From Siphonodentalium dalli (taxonomy: Eukaryota; Mollusca; Scaphopoda; Gadilida; Siphonodentaliidae), in the NCBI GenBank assembly GCA_032622095.1, contig CP136069.1, forward strand, positions 124,384,450 to 124,448,449: DNA of 64,000 nucleotides, given 5' to 3'. The translations under genes and the position numbers were made by a program. Each line of letters opens with the position of its first letter. The stretch's first letter is position 1. Positions 22,991 to 35,532 of this stretch are shown here, in pieces. The notes below the pieces were generated by a model. The model was not told the DNA's origin and did no database searches. It was given only the letters and a program-made list of their open reading frames with translations.

Positions 22991-24302
22991 AGCAGAAATA
23001 TTCATATTTATATGTTGGAAATGTTCACACGTCATGGGAACCGGTCATGTTAGAAACAATTACACCTGTTTGGATCTAGCCAAATCGATTACATCTGACC
23101 GTCCGATACGCGACAGAATTAATTATTCTAGGATGCAGTCACACTTTTCATGACAGAAGACTTAAGAGTTACCAGTGGTAGGTCTATGCATTTACATATA
23201 CAAGATAAACATATGTCAATTAGTTCAAGATTGGAATAAAATATCTCCAGAAATTCGCAGAAAATACGCCTCGTACAAAAATTCCTTCAAACATCGTTAT
23301 TTCATATATGGTTAACTGTACAGGCATAATTTATCATCGACGACAAACTGTTCAATGAATAGAACAACAAAACGACCGAATCAACTCTCGTGCTACACAT
23401 ATTTTATGTTTTACGTGGGCGGAGAAATAGGTAGGGTACAACTTACATCTGACCGTCTCGACACGATGGTCCAGTCTACGTCCATTTCAGGTACAGTTTA
23501 CAAAGTGAATGTCGATAGATTATAGATACAATAATGTACCAATATTGTGTATATGGCCTCTCTAGCGAGAATATAAAGGTTCTGTAAATACTTGACGCGC
23601 GTCAATGCACTTTCAGAAGGATATTCATCAGCATTAATATATCAACACATATCAAAAGCCCCACCACAAAACCTTTATTCACAAACCCATATATATATTA
23701 CAGTGAAACAATTTAACCGGTCGTCCCCTCCCGTGATTATTAACTCTTACTTCGTGTTATTAGTATATGATAAATAAGCATAATTATCATGTAATACAAT
23801 ATTCTCTGTCAGTCATGGACACGTAGTTATCGGCAGTCGACGGCTACGTCGCTGATGGCAACCTTGATGATGTCACCATTGCGGAGCACCCCTCGTCTAT
23901 GCCCAACTGTATATAGCTTAAGGCGACGCGGATCTACCAGTGTATGAATGTATTTAAAAAAAACGAAATGGTCACATTCGCTCAGCCGTCACACAAGTTC
24001 ATAACATCCTTCAAGACAGCCAGGTGCGGCCAATGTCCCCGCTCATTTGGTACCGTTGAAGAGCCTAACGCTCACAAAGATCATCACCAACAAACGAATA
24101 TCAATGGAAAAAATACAGGTCACGTTTTAAACCTTCTGCTGCCACATCAGACGGAAAAATATCACACATTTGTTGTCGAGCGAGATGTAGGCCATTTTCT
24201 TCTGAGGTTGGGTTGTTTTTGTTTACCTTTTTAAAGAAAATCATCAGTTGTAAACATGGATCCAAACAAATTGTTTCTAGCAGGACCGGTTCCCATAGCG
24301 TG
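22991..24302. other. No assigned gene; one weak zinc-finger-like frame
   Basis: AT-rich sequence. A plus-strand frame at 23944-24234 contains a C-x2-C-x12-H-x3-H arrangement with F in the right place (24022-24091), but the usual L is P and it is a single finger. I do not call it a gene. Confidence 0.35.
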
Positions 24303-24407
24303 GTTCAGATAGTTCAACTAACGACCTACTATGGTCGTTTGTTGAACTTATTATCCGAACACGCCCTAATGGAACTATTCATCGATGAGTATTTAGCATA
24401 GAAAGGT
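24303..24407. mobile_element. piggyBac-type foldback MITE, family pB-1, partial
   Basis: GGTCGTTTGTTGAACTTATT and ATGAGTATTTAGCATAGAAAGG are retained; the left half is lost. Confidence 0.65.
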
Positions 24408-24489
24408 CGCCCTCAATGTATCCCTAGAATACTTAAAGCAAACATATACATTACAACTGAATATACATTATTGATAAATTTATATATAA

Positions 24490-24998
24490 CTGTGTGAGGG
24501 TGTGTGTGTGTGTGTGTTTTGTGTGTGCATAAATGTATATGTACATTGCTAAGCCTATTATTAATATTAATAGTGTTATATATATACCGCAGTCCTATTA
24601 TATCTATTCATTTGTGATGTGTTTATTTATATTTATTTATAATAATATAATAATATGTATATATTTGTAACATGTTATATGTAAATAGTATACAAATGTT
24701 ATCTCAATATCTATCTATTACATCATAGGTCATGAGAATAAAGAATTGAATTGAACCTTGTGATCTTTCCGGGGGTCAAAATAGGCCCAAAAAAATACAT
24801 GAAATACTTATATTCGGCTGCCTCGTCTAATTCGGTATATTTAAACGGCGATCAGCCGATAAGAAACTATATTGTACAAATATCGCACATTATTCGTTGT
24901 TATAAGACACTATTAATTAATAGTAATAATAGGCTTATAAATGTACATATAAATTTATGCACACTTACAAACACCAACACACCCTCACACACACAAAT
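24490..24998. repeat. Inverted repeat with ~95-bp arms around a LINE-like tail
   Basis: TGTGAGGGTGTGTGTG…GCATAAATGTATATGTACATTGCTAAGCCTATTATTA (left, about 24490-24590) is the reverse complement of 24900-24998. Between the arms, TCATGAGAATAAAGAATTGAATTGAA (about 24730) looks like the 3' tail of a non-LTR element. The left arm starts with a (TG)n tract. Confidence 0.7.
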
Positions 24999-24999
24999 A

Positions 25000-25484
25000 A
25001 ACTGAATGTTGAGCCTAACAAGTATTGCCGTCTAGACACCTTTGACATCACTGGATCCAAAATCAGTCAATATTTATTTCGGATAAAAGGTCTACAAATG
25101 ATTTTCAGTCGGTTCTGATATTATAGAACCGGGCTTGTGCCTTTCGAGTGGCTATCTGACTATGTAACTTTTCTCATTAAACGTACAACAACTGAGCTAT
25201 AGTAGCAAAGTTGCTAGACTGTGATTGGAAAAGCTCATTGATATGCATTTTTCCGATATATGATTATGACATGAATGTGTTTAGACGTCGCTCCACTCAA
25301 CCCAATGAAAGCCGATATATTGACAGTTCAATAGGTAATATAGCGGCCAATAAAAGCGGCGAAATTATTCTGAATGTTTGAGGGTCCTCATGCATAAGTA
25401 CTCGTAAACGCACGCGCTGACAAAACAACCAAGTGCACATTCTATATATTGTGAACACATAGACCTGCTTAGGAATTTGTTTGT
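25000..25484. other. No gene seen
   Basis: Unique-looking AT-rich sequence with no supported feature. Confidence 0.45.
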
Positions 25485-25745
25485 GTATTTTATTTTATTG
25501 GTTTACCGTCGTTTCCGCCATTGGCATGTAGTATCGTGATGTTGTCGGTTTTGTAGATGGGGGAAAGACCACACAAGGACTTATTTTTCAAAAGGGAATA
25601 GCCCAACTGCACATAGAACACACCGACCATGCGGAAGATACACGAACCAGATTGCCTTCCCTTTGTGTGAATCACAAACCCGCCCTAAACGAGATTAGAA
25701 CCCACTCTGGCATCGCTGTACGGCTCTATTGGATTAATGCGCCCT
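25485..25745 (-). mobile_element. SINE-like element
   Basis: Read on the minus strand, a tRNA-like head has a B-box-like GGGTTCTAATCTC (about 25691-25703) with an ATCCAATAGAGC segment before it. A ~170-bp body follows, then GGAAACGACGGTAAACC and an AATAAAATAAAATA tail. ACG-x-x-GTTAAAC ends plus A-rich tails are common in molluscan SINEs; that comparison is from general knowledge. No full-length protein frame. Confidence 0.5.
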
Positions 25746-27001
25746 CCTGCTTCGGATTATTGTGCATAAAATAACACACCATACATCTATGTAAATTAAG
25801 TTACATTTATAATGGATAGAATGTATATATACACTGTAAAATGGATCAACATTAAACCGGAAAAAGAACCATACACTTGATATTTAGTTAGTTTTAATTC
25901 TATGAACATATATGGTAATTACAAACTCAAAAAAAGATAGCTCAATCTTACTTCTATAGGATGGAACCCAAGCGCACACAAACTAACCACCCTCTTTAAT
26001 GCAAGTTCTCTAGTTCGACGATCATAAATAAACTGCAGCAGATTGATAATGGGTGTTTGATTCGCTCGCCAAGTTCGGAAAACCCTACAACCCACGATCG
26101 TTGACTCTGGGACGTATCCACAGCAACCAAATACCTTCAGGACGCTGGTTCGTGGTCACAGCAACAACATATCGCTACGCGCTGTGATTTGCAAACAGTA
26201 ATATCCTACGCAGTAGGACGGCGAACACATTTTTGATAATAGTCAACAACACGCATTTCTGCGGACACAAAAGTCGTCATATCAATCAGCGTATGTCACG
26301 GACGCTGTGAAATGACATCGCTTCATACCAGACCTATTTACAACAGACCAGAATGCGATATCCTTTGCAACAGATGTCCCAGTCGACCCGTTGTGAACCT
26401 ATTATTGAGCGACAAAACTCAATCACTCGCCTATTGATCAAATTACTAGCGGAAAATTGAGTAAGCAAATATTTGAATGATGTGACTACCTTTTACGCAG
26501 AACAGTTGTCCATTATGACTCCGTCTGGTCCGTGTGATATAGGAGGCTAACTATTTTATCTTAACTAACGGTCTTCTGTAAAGTGGCGCTCGTGTCATCA
26601 GATTTCCATCCTTGCCGAAATGTCAGTACCCCGCAGCTGGAAATCCGAAAGCGTAGATACATTGTGAACAAGAAATGTTTCTGAATAAGGGGAGACAATT
26701 CATAAGTCGAATTTATGTGTCATGCTTAAATACAAAACAATTACTAAAAGTTGCTAAATAAACCTTTGGCTAAATCCTTAAGAAACCAACTCACAGAATG
26801 CCAATTCACATGCGTTGCAATCATGCAATGTCAATGTATTTTTAAAGCTCATCTAGATTACCTTATATATATGAAAGAATTGTTTTCTTCTTAAAAAGTC
26901 AGCATTGCCTTTCCTTTGAAGATATTCGAATGCTCACATTGTTTCACCGTTGTAGCCAGGGACGTGACTAGAGGGTCTCCGTTCGAAGGTGTCCACCTTA
27001 G
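25746..27001. other. No gene seen
   Basis: 26000-26650 is slightly richer in GC, but no frame has convincing splice signals. GTAGCCAGGGACGTGACTAGAGGGTCTCC near 26955 is the end of a family D repeat. Confidence 0.4.
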
Positions 27002-27003
27002 TA

Positions 27004-27527
27004 CAGTACCAGTCAGAAGAAGTGGTATATTGAGGCGCGCCTTAATTGCGATATTGAGCGCTTAATTTCGAAAAAAGGCGCGATTATAGCGCAATACCAA
27101 AATTTGTCGCGCTTATTATTGCGATATTGAGCGCAGAATTTTGCCATATTAAGCGCGCATTGTCGCAATATTGAGCGCTACAAAATTTCATACAGATCGG
27201 ATAGTGATATAGTTCTATTAGATAAACACTTTGCACATCATAGTGTACATATAGTGTACATATAGCATTTACAACTATAATTATATACAAATCTAAAACA
27301 TTGTCTCTATTGATGCCAACCGATATAGAAGAAGCAATAATTTGCTTTGAATGTCACAATTTTGATCACAAGATGTCGCAATATTAAGCACGCGATATCG
27401 CAATATTAAGGGCGAAATATTGCGATATTAAGCGCAAGCGGCGCGCTTATAAGCGTTTCCACTTGCAATATTATTGCGATATTGGACGCGAAAATAGCGC
27501 GTTTACCACTTCTTTTGACTGGTACTG
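27004..27527. mobile_element. Tc1/mariner-like MITE with GCGC-AATATT arrays
   Basis: TA dinucleotides flank inverted ends CAGTACCAGTCAGAAGAAGTGGTA and TACCACTTCTTTTGACTGGTACTG. Just inside both ends are arrays built from ATTGCGATATTGAGCGC and its complement, at least a dozen partial copies, around a plain AT-rich centre (27180-27370). TA targets and CAGT ends fit Tc1/mariner. No transposase is encoded. Confidence 0.75.
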
Positions 27528-27840
27528 TATTTCCAATACAAAAACATACGAATTACATGTATAATTCATCTTTTGTTTATTGGTTTAAATATATTCTAAT
27601 TATTTCAGCAATAAGTGTTATATGTGGGATTGAGGACACGTTGTCAACAACTTGTGTGTACATGGACATGTACCTGTGCTCCATTTACTAATACGATCAT
27701 GTGCTAGTAAACATATATATGTCAAGATTAATACAGCTAGGTACTGGTAATGGTATTGATATGGCAGTTTATTAATGTGACGGTAATAAGAGTGAATAAG
27801 AGATCTATTAAGTATAGGTTGAATGCATAACTATGGTGAC

Positions 27841-28639
27841 GGAAAATTCACGAAGGGAAAATCGTGAATTTTCATAAAATCTCAATTTCAAACAATCGTT
27901 ATAACATTATCCGTTATAACCAATGTATACTGTAGTATTATGACAGCACGTGTTTGCCACCACACTGTGAGAGATATGTTCGAATTATGTAAAAAAAGAA
28001 AGTGGTTTAAAAAAAAAAACGTTTTTTCATTTAGGTCGATAGACAGTTTGACAGGAAATATTAAAAAAACACACTGCATTAATTAGACTATGGATCAAAC
28101 TAGGATATGCACTCAGTCTACCATCTTAAATCATGACTATCTGCGTGAAAATAAATAAAACATTTCTCATTTCATATTTTAGATTAAATGGCAGCCATTT
28201 GCAGGACTATAGTTTTATCGGGTAACGGACCAAAACAACATAAATCAGCATAAATATATTTCAACCACGTTTTCACTAATCTGGCAGATATAAATACTCA
28301 ATACTGATTCATCTGGTCAGACGTTATATTTTTACGGTGATTTCCTAAAAAATAAAAGTTCTGCAAATGGCTGCTAAAAAAAAAACTAAAATATACAATG
28401 AGAAATGTTGGATTTATTTTCTCGCAGACAGTCATGATTTCAGGTGGTAGACTGAGCGCATACCATATATAGTTGGGTTCATAGTGTAGATAATGCAGTG
28501 TGGTTTTTTTAATATTTCCTGTCAAGCTCGCTATGGACCTACATACACGTGCTGTTATACTACTATAGCATACATTGGTTATAAAGGATAATGATTTTCC
28601 CTTCAAATTGATTGTTTGAAGTTGTTTTGAAAATTCACG
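27841..28639. mobile_element. Large foldback element with ~280-bp arms
   Basis: GAAAATTCACGAAGGGAAAATCGTGAATTTTC…CAAACAATC and the following 27890-28210 are the inverted counterpart of 28365-28639. Paired blocks include ATAACCAATGTATACTGTAGTA, CACGTG, TTTGACAGGAAATATTAAAAAAA, GCACTCAGTCTACC and TGGCAGCCATTTGCAG. The centre (about 28212-28362) is unpaired. Homopolymer A/T tracts differ in length between arms. Confidence 0.8.
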
Positions 28640-28849
28640 AATGGGGCATACCTCTGGGCGATTTTAAATTCATTGGTTTGTATATGTCGCGACAGTGAGG
28701 GATGTAAGTGGACAATGTCAAAAAGTGCCTAGCTTACCCATTCCGTTGGCCCGATGCACATATCTGGTTGTCAAATATTATAATTCTGATATAATATGTT
28801 GCTTAGTTTTCCCTTTGAGTTCCATTTTAAATTATTCGTGGAAGCGGAC

Positions 28850-29146
28850 CTAAATAAGGCATTTCTCAACAAATAGCGTATATCGGTCCGAACCGAGCTC
28901 GGACTGTGCATAACAGGTGGTTGGACGTCTCTCTTGGTATGGACGCAATCGAAAAGATTTAATAATAGCCCTCTCCAATTTCAGAATCCCCTTGTTGAGT
29001 TCCTCGATTGTGAATACTGACATCAAATTAGGAGGAGTCGATGGAAGGTAATTATTCGCCCAGACGATAGGTCCACTGGCTTGTGTTTGCCAAGGCGAAT
29101 CAAAACGTGCTATCTGGCGTTTGCGTACGATTACTGATGCTTCCGG
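28850..29146 (-). other. 98-codon exon-like open frame, unidentified
   Basis: A minus-strand frame runs from 29146 to a TAG at 28850-28852 with balanced amino-acid composition (for example IVRKRQIARFDSPWQTQA, then VFTIEELNKGILKLERAI). It lacks an early methionine, as an internal or terminal exon would. I recognise no family and no clear acceptor. About ten frames of this length are expected by chance in this window, so length alone is no support. It lies upstream of the glutamate-receptor exon on the same strand, but does not resemble that family. Confidence 0.2.
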
Positions 29147-29386
29147 TCAAGACCTAAGGGTCAAGGTCACATCGCGAGGAGAGGATCGATAGCCCTAAGT
29201 CGAACTGGTCGAGATCTTGTTACGATATACCAGCCAACCAGACATGTTCCAACATGCGCAAAACACCTTCTCTGGAATTCACTCTTGTGTACCGGAAACG
29301 AGATTTTTTTCGGCTAAATTGGTTTAAACGTATAGTTGTCTATGTTAGCACCGTTATTGCTAGTTGTTATCATAGTCAACTATATA

Positions 29387-29460
29387 AGTTTCATGACAAC
29401 TTTCCAGTTTCTTCTTGGCCATGAATGGACAAGAGGAGACTGGAAATTCGACATGAAACT
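29387..29460. repeat. 74-nt imperfect hairpin
   Basis: AGTTTCATGACAACTTTCCAG… pairs with …CTGGAAATTCGACATGAAACT, giving two ~34-nt arms with about 80% complementarity and a 6-base loop. The size suits a microRNA precursor, but it may equally be a worn MITE. Confidence 0.45.
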
Positions 29461-29976
29461 AAAATTTTAAATTGCATTGCGACATCCAGCTCACAACAAT
29501 CGGTGCAGAACAGGTAAACTTCTTGTCATTAAATATGTATGTTCTTTGTACTGTCTCCCATCACTGAAATGAACATATTCTAAAAGCGAGGTAAAAAGCC
29601 TTTGTAACCAACCAACCTAACACCAAACTCATAAACCTATATGCATCTGTTTACGAAGTCACCGGTTACAATGTGTAACTCCCAGTGTCGTTTCCTTTCT
29701 GGCATAGAAAACAACTTGCTATTGTAGAAAATGTGAACAACTCGCAACAATTGAGGTAATGGACGGTTGCACATTTTGTATAGTGTCAGTTGGTCGGTAT
29801 TCTCGGAGTGAAACGGAGTGAGTTCACAGTACAATTAACCCTCATGATTGTTTTCCTCAGCAAAACTGACAAGGGAGTGTTAACGCATACATGCAGGCTC
29901 GGCTGACGATAAACCCAAACCATGTAACAACGGCCAACCGCGGATGAATGCACATTCATGTGTACGTGTCGAATCC

Positions 29977-30368
29977 TAGTCGGGTGATGGCAGATTCCTA
30001 TATATCCCGTTGCGGCATCTGAATCGAGTTCGCGCTTGTGTGGGTTATGTTGTGACCCAGTACGGTAATGGTGACAGTTCGTTTCGTTTCATTGCGGAGT
30101 CCGGAGATTCGTTCAATTATGCAACAGTCAAGACGCCCAAGTATCGTATCTACAGTGGACAGATCCCGGGGAATGTTCCGTCCAAATAGATTTCATTTCC
30201 AATTAGGGAACGATCCCCACGTCTGGCTCGCTACCCTCACACTTGCCAAACGTACATTGGTTTCTATGGCAACAAGTGGCAGTGGTCGGAATTTACTGAT
30301 GACGGACCGCGGCATGTTGCTCATGATGCTTTTGTTATGTATATGTACAACGGTTGGTGTGTTGTAAA
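29977..30368 (+). other. Possible decayed exon with one in-frame stop
   Basis: One plus-strand frame reads about 125 codons with a single TAG near 30187. Its second half is rich in W, Y, G and H (GFYGNKWQWSEFTDDGPR…), which is unusual for random AT-rich sequence. A possible donor AAG/GTACTT lies at 30368. No family recognised; no good acceptor. A different overlapping frame is also open for 99 codons. Confidence 0.2.
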
Positions 30369-30369
30369 G

Positions 30370-32880
30370 GTACTTTGTGGTTTACTGCTTAATTCAAATG
30401 ACACTTTATGCCCACATCTGTCAAATTACTCTGTGGATCCGGACAGCACTCAGCCTTGCAGTTTGCTACTAGATATGCACACCCCTGGTCACGTGGTCCT
30501 GCTAATGTGCTATGATGTTGATCGTACTGATGAATTGTTATGATGTTGTTAGGACAAACTGATGCTGTTAAGAAAAAGTACCGTTATTTTTTCTAACTTG
30601 TCAGTTTTACGGTGTTCGGATAATCTGAACATATCTAGGAAAAGCCATTATGTGTAGCAAACATACAACAACATACATGTATTATTGCGAAATATGTTAA
30701 TACTGGTTGCATTATTTATTGCAAATCGACTATAATCAAGATGGCAGCTAGTCAAACACCGGCGCAGCCATTATTGAGTTTTTCAAATATAAATATGTTT
30801 TGAATGTTTCATACAGAGAGTGTTTTTATTTTCTCAAACACCGCGAAAATGACAACTTTAGAAAAAATAAGGTCAGTTTTCGCAACGGCATCAATTTGCA
30901 CTACCAGCTTCATAGCAATTCAGCAGGACCGCCAACATCATACCAGACTAGCAGGGCCACTTACCATGTGGGCACAAGCGAATGTCCGTGATGCAAGGTT
31001 ATAATAAAAATATATCAATCGGAGCTATTGGTTCCGTGAGCTATCACTATATGTACTAGTTTAAGCAATATTTATTTCTTCCTAAAAACATATAATTATG
31101 AAACATGACATATGTATGTATAGAAGATTAGAAGGGAGGAAGAGGATTTGACAACAAGCACCATATGCTTATAAAGAGCCATCTCCTCAGAAAATAACAG
31201 TTTACATATAGTGGTCAGTGAGAAGTGGAAGACAAGATTAAGTAAGAGGAAGAGAAACAGAGCATGATGAGAAGATTAACGAACTGATGGATTACAGTTG
31301 GGCGAAACTATCAGTAGAGTGGAGTCACTATAGTCTGCCAGTACCTTTATATGACTTTTTGTGCAGTATCATGTTACTGAAATTGTTATACCACATTGTT
31401 AGCAATACCATTTTCGATTTATGTCTCAGCTACTTATTAATATCAGAAATAGAATTGGGGACTAACGAAATCGATTGCTAGTTAATATAAAGGTTTGAGC
31501 TGCATCAAATATAGCCTTGTTAAGTCTCTTGTACTCTTGTAGACTTGTACATAGCTATTGTTGTCTTGTTTGTTTTTGTTTTTGTTTTTGTTTTGACAAT
31601 GTGGAGTGGAGATTATTATAAGTGGCAGCACTTGTTATCCCACCCATGTTGCGTTGACACTGTGTTTTAAACTATGCTTTGGGCCAATACAATACGTTTA
31701 AACTACACAAGTCTATACATTTTGAAGGCTGATTGTCTTGAGACCTTTCTGTTTATTTGTCAATTTCAGTGTTTCTTGAACACTCATATGCTGTACACCA
31801 CATGTAGAAATTATGTGCATTCCAATAAAGTATGCAATACACGTAGATTAGTACTTGAGCTTTGTCAGAGTATGAAGAACAGTTGACTTGCGGAAATCTT
31901 GAAACGTGGAATATTGTCCATGACATTTGGACTTACTACATTACCCAATCAGAAGCGGTGCAATGTTACCAAGGGCATATTGTCCATGCGACATGATGTC
32001 CATCGACTGCGATCATAATTGTAATATATCAGTCGTGATGTAGATTCCATGGCCTATCAATATGTTCTCTTAACCTTAATAATGAACACGCGGATGAGGT
32101 TGGTAAAACATGGACTTACAGACGGCGTGCGTCTGATTAATGTACCAGTCGTCCACATAACATGGTTCATCCATTAAGTCTACTAGCTCTGTCGCGTAAG
32201 GACAGCGCAGACACGAATCCATATGTGACAGTATAACCGGCTCTATACCACCGGAACGTAGGCGTACATGTACTTACATGTATGTCGAAGGTTGGACAGA
32301 ATATACGAAGAATTCATTTCGCCAGCGGCCCGACTTATTTATTTATCAGTGGCTATAACAAAAGTCACAGCAAGTGTCACAGAATAGTGGGTTGCGTTGG
32401 ACTGCATCATGTCTTGATAATAACCACATTCAGTTTCAAAAATATGTTTATCTGCACAAGTTAAGACCAGCAAAACTCCAAACTGTTCACACTATATTAT
32501 AGTATTGCATAGCAACAGAAAACCGGTGTTGGCATCTCCCATCCCAAACCCCTTTATATATACACACACACTCCCTGTTAAGGTAAACATGTTTAACCTT
32601 ATGATATGATTTTGTTTTGATCTACGCCATTTTGTTAAAGTATTTATACAATTATTGTAAATCGGGAGAGGAGCTAAGTAAGTTGCTGTAACTTGTCTCC
32701 AATCCATTTTGTATCACACCCTGATAGACAAATAAGATATGTTTAAAGAAAAAAAAGAACACCATTACTAAACTGGCCTTCTTCCTGATACCCCCAAATA
32801 AGTGGGATAACATGAAATATGATTTTCGCATTTTCACAGACTGTATGTGTGATATTTGGTTCGCCGGTTGGTAAAAAAAC
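30370..32880. other. No gene seen; one dispersed repeat segment
   Basis: GCTGTTAAGAAAAAGTA…TTTGTCA.TTT.CG.TGT at 30560-30660 matches 38795-38915. (GTTTTT)n occurs near 31568-31596. Otherwise AT-rich with small random frames. Confidence 0.4.
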
Positions 32881-33283
32881 TTTAACCCTTTCATGACGGG
32901 AGCTGCGCTGCCGCAACATTAAAGACCCTGTGCCAATGCATTTTCTTATATATGCGAGTCGACCATATTTTTTCTTATACTCTTTAACTATTTTATCATT
33001 TTTATCAGTTTTCTTACTTTCTTTAACAATTTGATGGTTTTTTATCATTTTTTTTCCTAATATTCTTTATCATTTTTCTTACAATCTTTAACAATTTTTT
33101 ATATTTTTTTTCATTTTTTCTTACATTCTTTAACAATTATAAAAAATAATATAAAATTTGTTAGGCCAATGCATTTTCTTATATATAGCAGGCGACCTAT
33201 GGTCGACTCGCATATATAATAGAATGCATTGGCACAGGGTTTTCGCAAAAAATCAGGAAGCTCCCGTCATGAAGGGGTTGAAT
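32881..33283. mobile_element. piggyBac-type foldback MITE, family pB-2, copy 3 with T-rich array
   Basis: TTTAACCCTTTCATGACGGGAGCT and AGCTCCCGTCATGAAGGGGTTGAA are near-perfect inverted ends. CCAATGCATTTTCTTATATA is present at both sides. The centre (about 32965-33155) holds four to five T-rich units built on TTCTTTAACAATTTT.TATCATTTTT. Confidence 0.8.
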
Positions 33284-33289
33284 ACTCTA

Positions 33290-35532
33290 TATGGGCATTT
33301 AATTTATAGTGGCGTGCATTATGAACGTTCGCACAATTTTTTTTAGATTTTGTATCAGATCGTAAGATCATTTAAAAATATAATGGGATGAATGCGACAG
33401 CCCTGTATCACATACATTGAACATACATGTACCTGTGTTCTATAGTCCGCATCGATGTCCCAATGATCCAGTATGACCCATTATCCAGTATGTTACCAAC
33501 AAATGGGAGAGTTACTCGTGCTTGGCAGTACATCGCAGTAATGTTAGCTATAGCCATATTTCTACGTGTAATATTAATTTCAAAGTGGGTACCAAGCCAG
33601 TTGTTTTTGGACATTCCTTGGGTATCTGTGGTCAATCCTTAACAAGAATATAGCAAAACGATCCATTTATGCAATTCCCATTATTGAACTTCAGAATTAA
33701 ATGGAAATGTTTGCTTGAAGATCACTATATTGCTTTATGCACTTGAACTGAAGTTCAATCAGATAAATGAAAATTACATGTATGGTAGTATACCGTCTGT
33801 TCGGCAATTTGTGATTTACGTAGACCAAATCATCTCAAGTCCGAAGCTACTCAACATGGCTAATATGTAAATATAACAGAAAAAGTCCATGCATTCTTCG
33901 TCTGGATATATCAACATCTCCTCGTACAAGTAGGTTCATATCGGACCGAAATATTCACATAAGTTTATTTTGGACTTAAATAATTTGATTTCGAAATAAG
34001 TAATAGTGGACTTATACCAGTTATTCCATGTTAAGGCGCGGGTGGGATTGACAGCACATAGCGTAAATCTTGTAAGTGCATGGATTTAGTTTCATATAGA
34101 ACGTTCAAAATAATGCCGATATGGGCTTATTTGTGTTATCGAAATAAGTTCAATATGACCTTATATTCAGAAGAAGAGGCTGGGATATATATACAAAAAA
34201 CGTTCATCCAGGTATTGAGTGAAAGACATAATTGTATATAAGTTGTCTTATTTCGTTGCCGCTAAACTGTCTTTAAAAAAATTACACGCTTCAAAAAATA
34301 GGCGCCTTGTGTGTTTTATAGTCCCAGGTATGTTCAAAGAGCAACGCTGGGCATGTCTCTGAGATAAACATGTGTATTATTGATGTAGCTCAAAGTATTG
34401 GTAATATGGCCGGACGTGATCGTTCTATGACAACTTTGTGCCCTTCGATAAATGTTCGCACACCAATGGATATAATTCGACACTCTCAAATATCTCACAC
34501 AAAGGTAGCATTCATATAAACACGCGTCACGTCGGCTAAGTAGGTCACATAATCACGGTCGCTTTCTTTGAGTGAGTTCAAGACATTTGCCCCAATTTTA
34601 TTGCGGTCAAACTAATTTGTATTGGCTCGGAATGGCGACATCCGGTTTCGGTAATTCTCTGGCCACTATGTTCGCCAATAGCCCATACATCATGTGTCAG
34701 ATGGTATCTATACTGGCGGTGTACCATGGGGACTTGGGTCTATTGATCATCGTATATTCGACGGTCATTTGGTGTATGCGTTTAGTCAAACAAGCCGGCC
34801 CATAGATCGATAGCGATGTCTTGGATGACAAAAGACCGCAGCTGCCAGAGCGACGTGAGCAGCTAATGGCAAACACGACAACCTGGAATAATTCCAATTT
34901 CAGTTCTCGAACAGAACGAGATTCTTCGAGATTTGTTAGAAAGCTGTTGACGTAATTGCTCCCGCCAGCGTTTGCTTCATATATTTCACAGTACATATTC
35001 AATAAACCGAAAGTTCCTCCGTTTCTACTAACAATGTCAACAAGTGGCATTGGTCCGGATAGATGCTACGCTTTTGGCACAATTGCTCCAAATCAAATGC
35101 AACCAAATATGTTATTTTCTCACAAGACACATATGTGATATCAAAGGTCATTTAAGAAATGTATAATCATAGTATTTTGACCGTGAGTTCATGCTGAATT
35201 TACTGTATTTGTATAGCGTAGAATCCGCTGTGTATTACTTATATTTATTTATTACATGATCGTACCATTATTCCATTCAATATAAGCCCAGTCTATAAAT
35301 TCGAACGTTGCATAACAGGACATATTGCCAAGTGACCTTTGACTTCCGGTTGTCATCTGTTTACTCTCCGTACGCTACGTCTCAAACTACTATGGTTGCC
35401 AATGGTTGTCCAACAAACTATAATTAATGAAGAGTTTGAAAAATTATTTCATTAAATACTTCAAAGAGTCTATTTTTATCTGGGACTATATATGAAAAGT
35501 ATACATGTAATTTATACTTTATTAGTATAGTT
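33290..35532. other. No assigned gene
   Basis: It contains overlapping open frames on both strands at 34572-35050 (117 codons minus, 77 plus) in a GC-richer patch, with no motif or splice pair I can defend. A hydrophobic plus-strand stretch reads LLIIVYSTVIW. The rest is AT-rich. Confidence 0.35.

Noticed and set aside
23944-24234. Single C2H2 zinc finger gene
   Set aside because: C-x2-C-x12-H-x3-H is present, but the core leucine is replaced by proline, there is only one finger, and no splice or start support exists.
25689-25740. Functional tRNA gene in the SINE head at 25.7 kb
   Set aside because: The A-box region is poor and the acceptor stem does not close; SINE origin explains it better.
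34572-35050. Membrane protein gene near 34.7 kb
   Set aside because: Frames overlap on both strands and the hydrophobic run is short. No splice pair and no known family.
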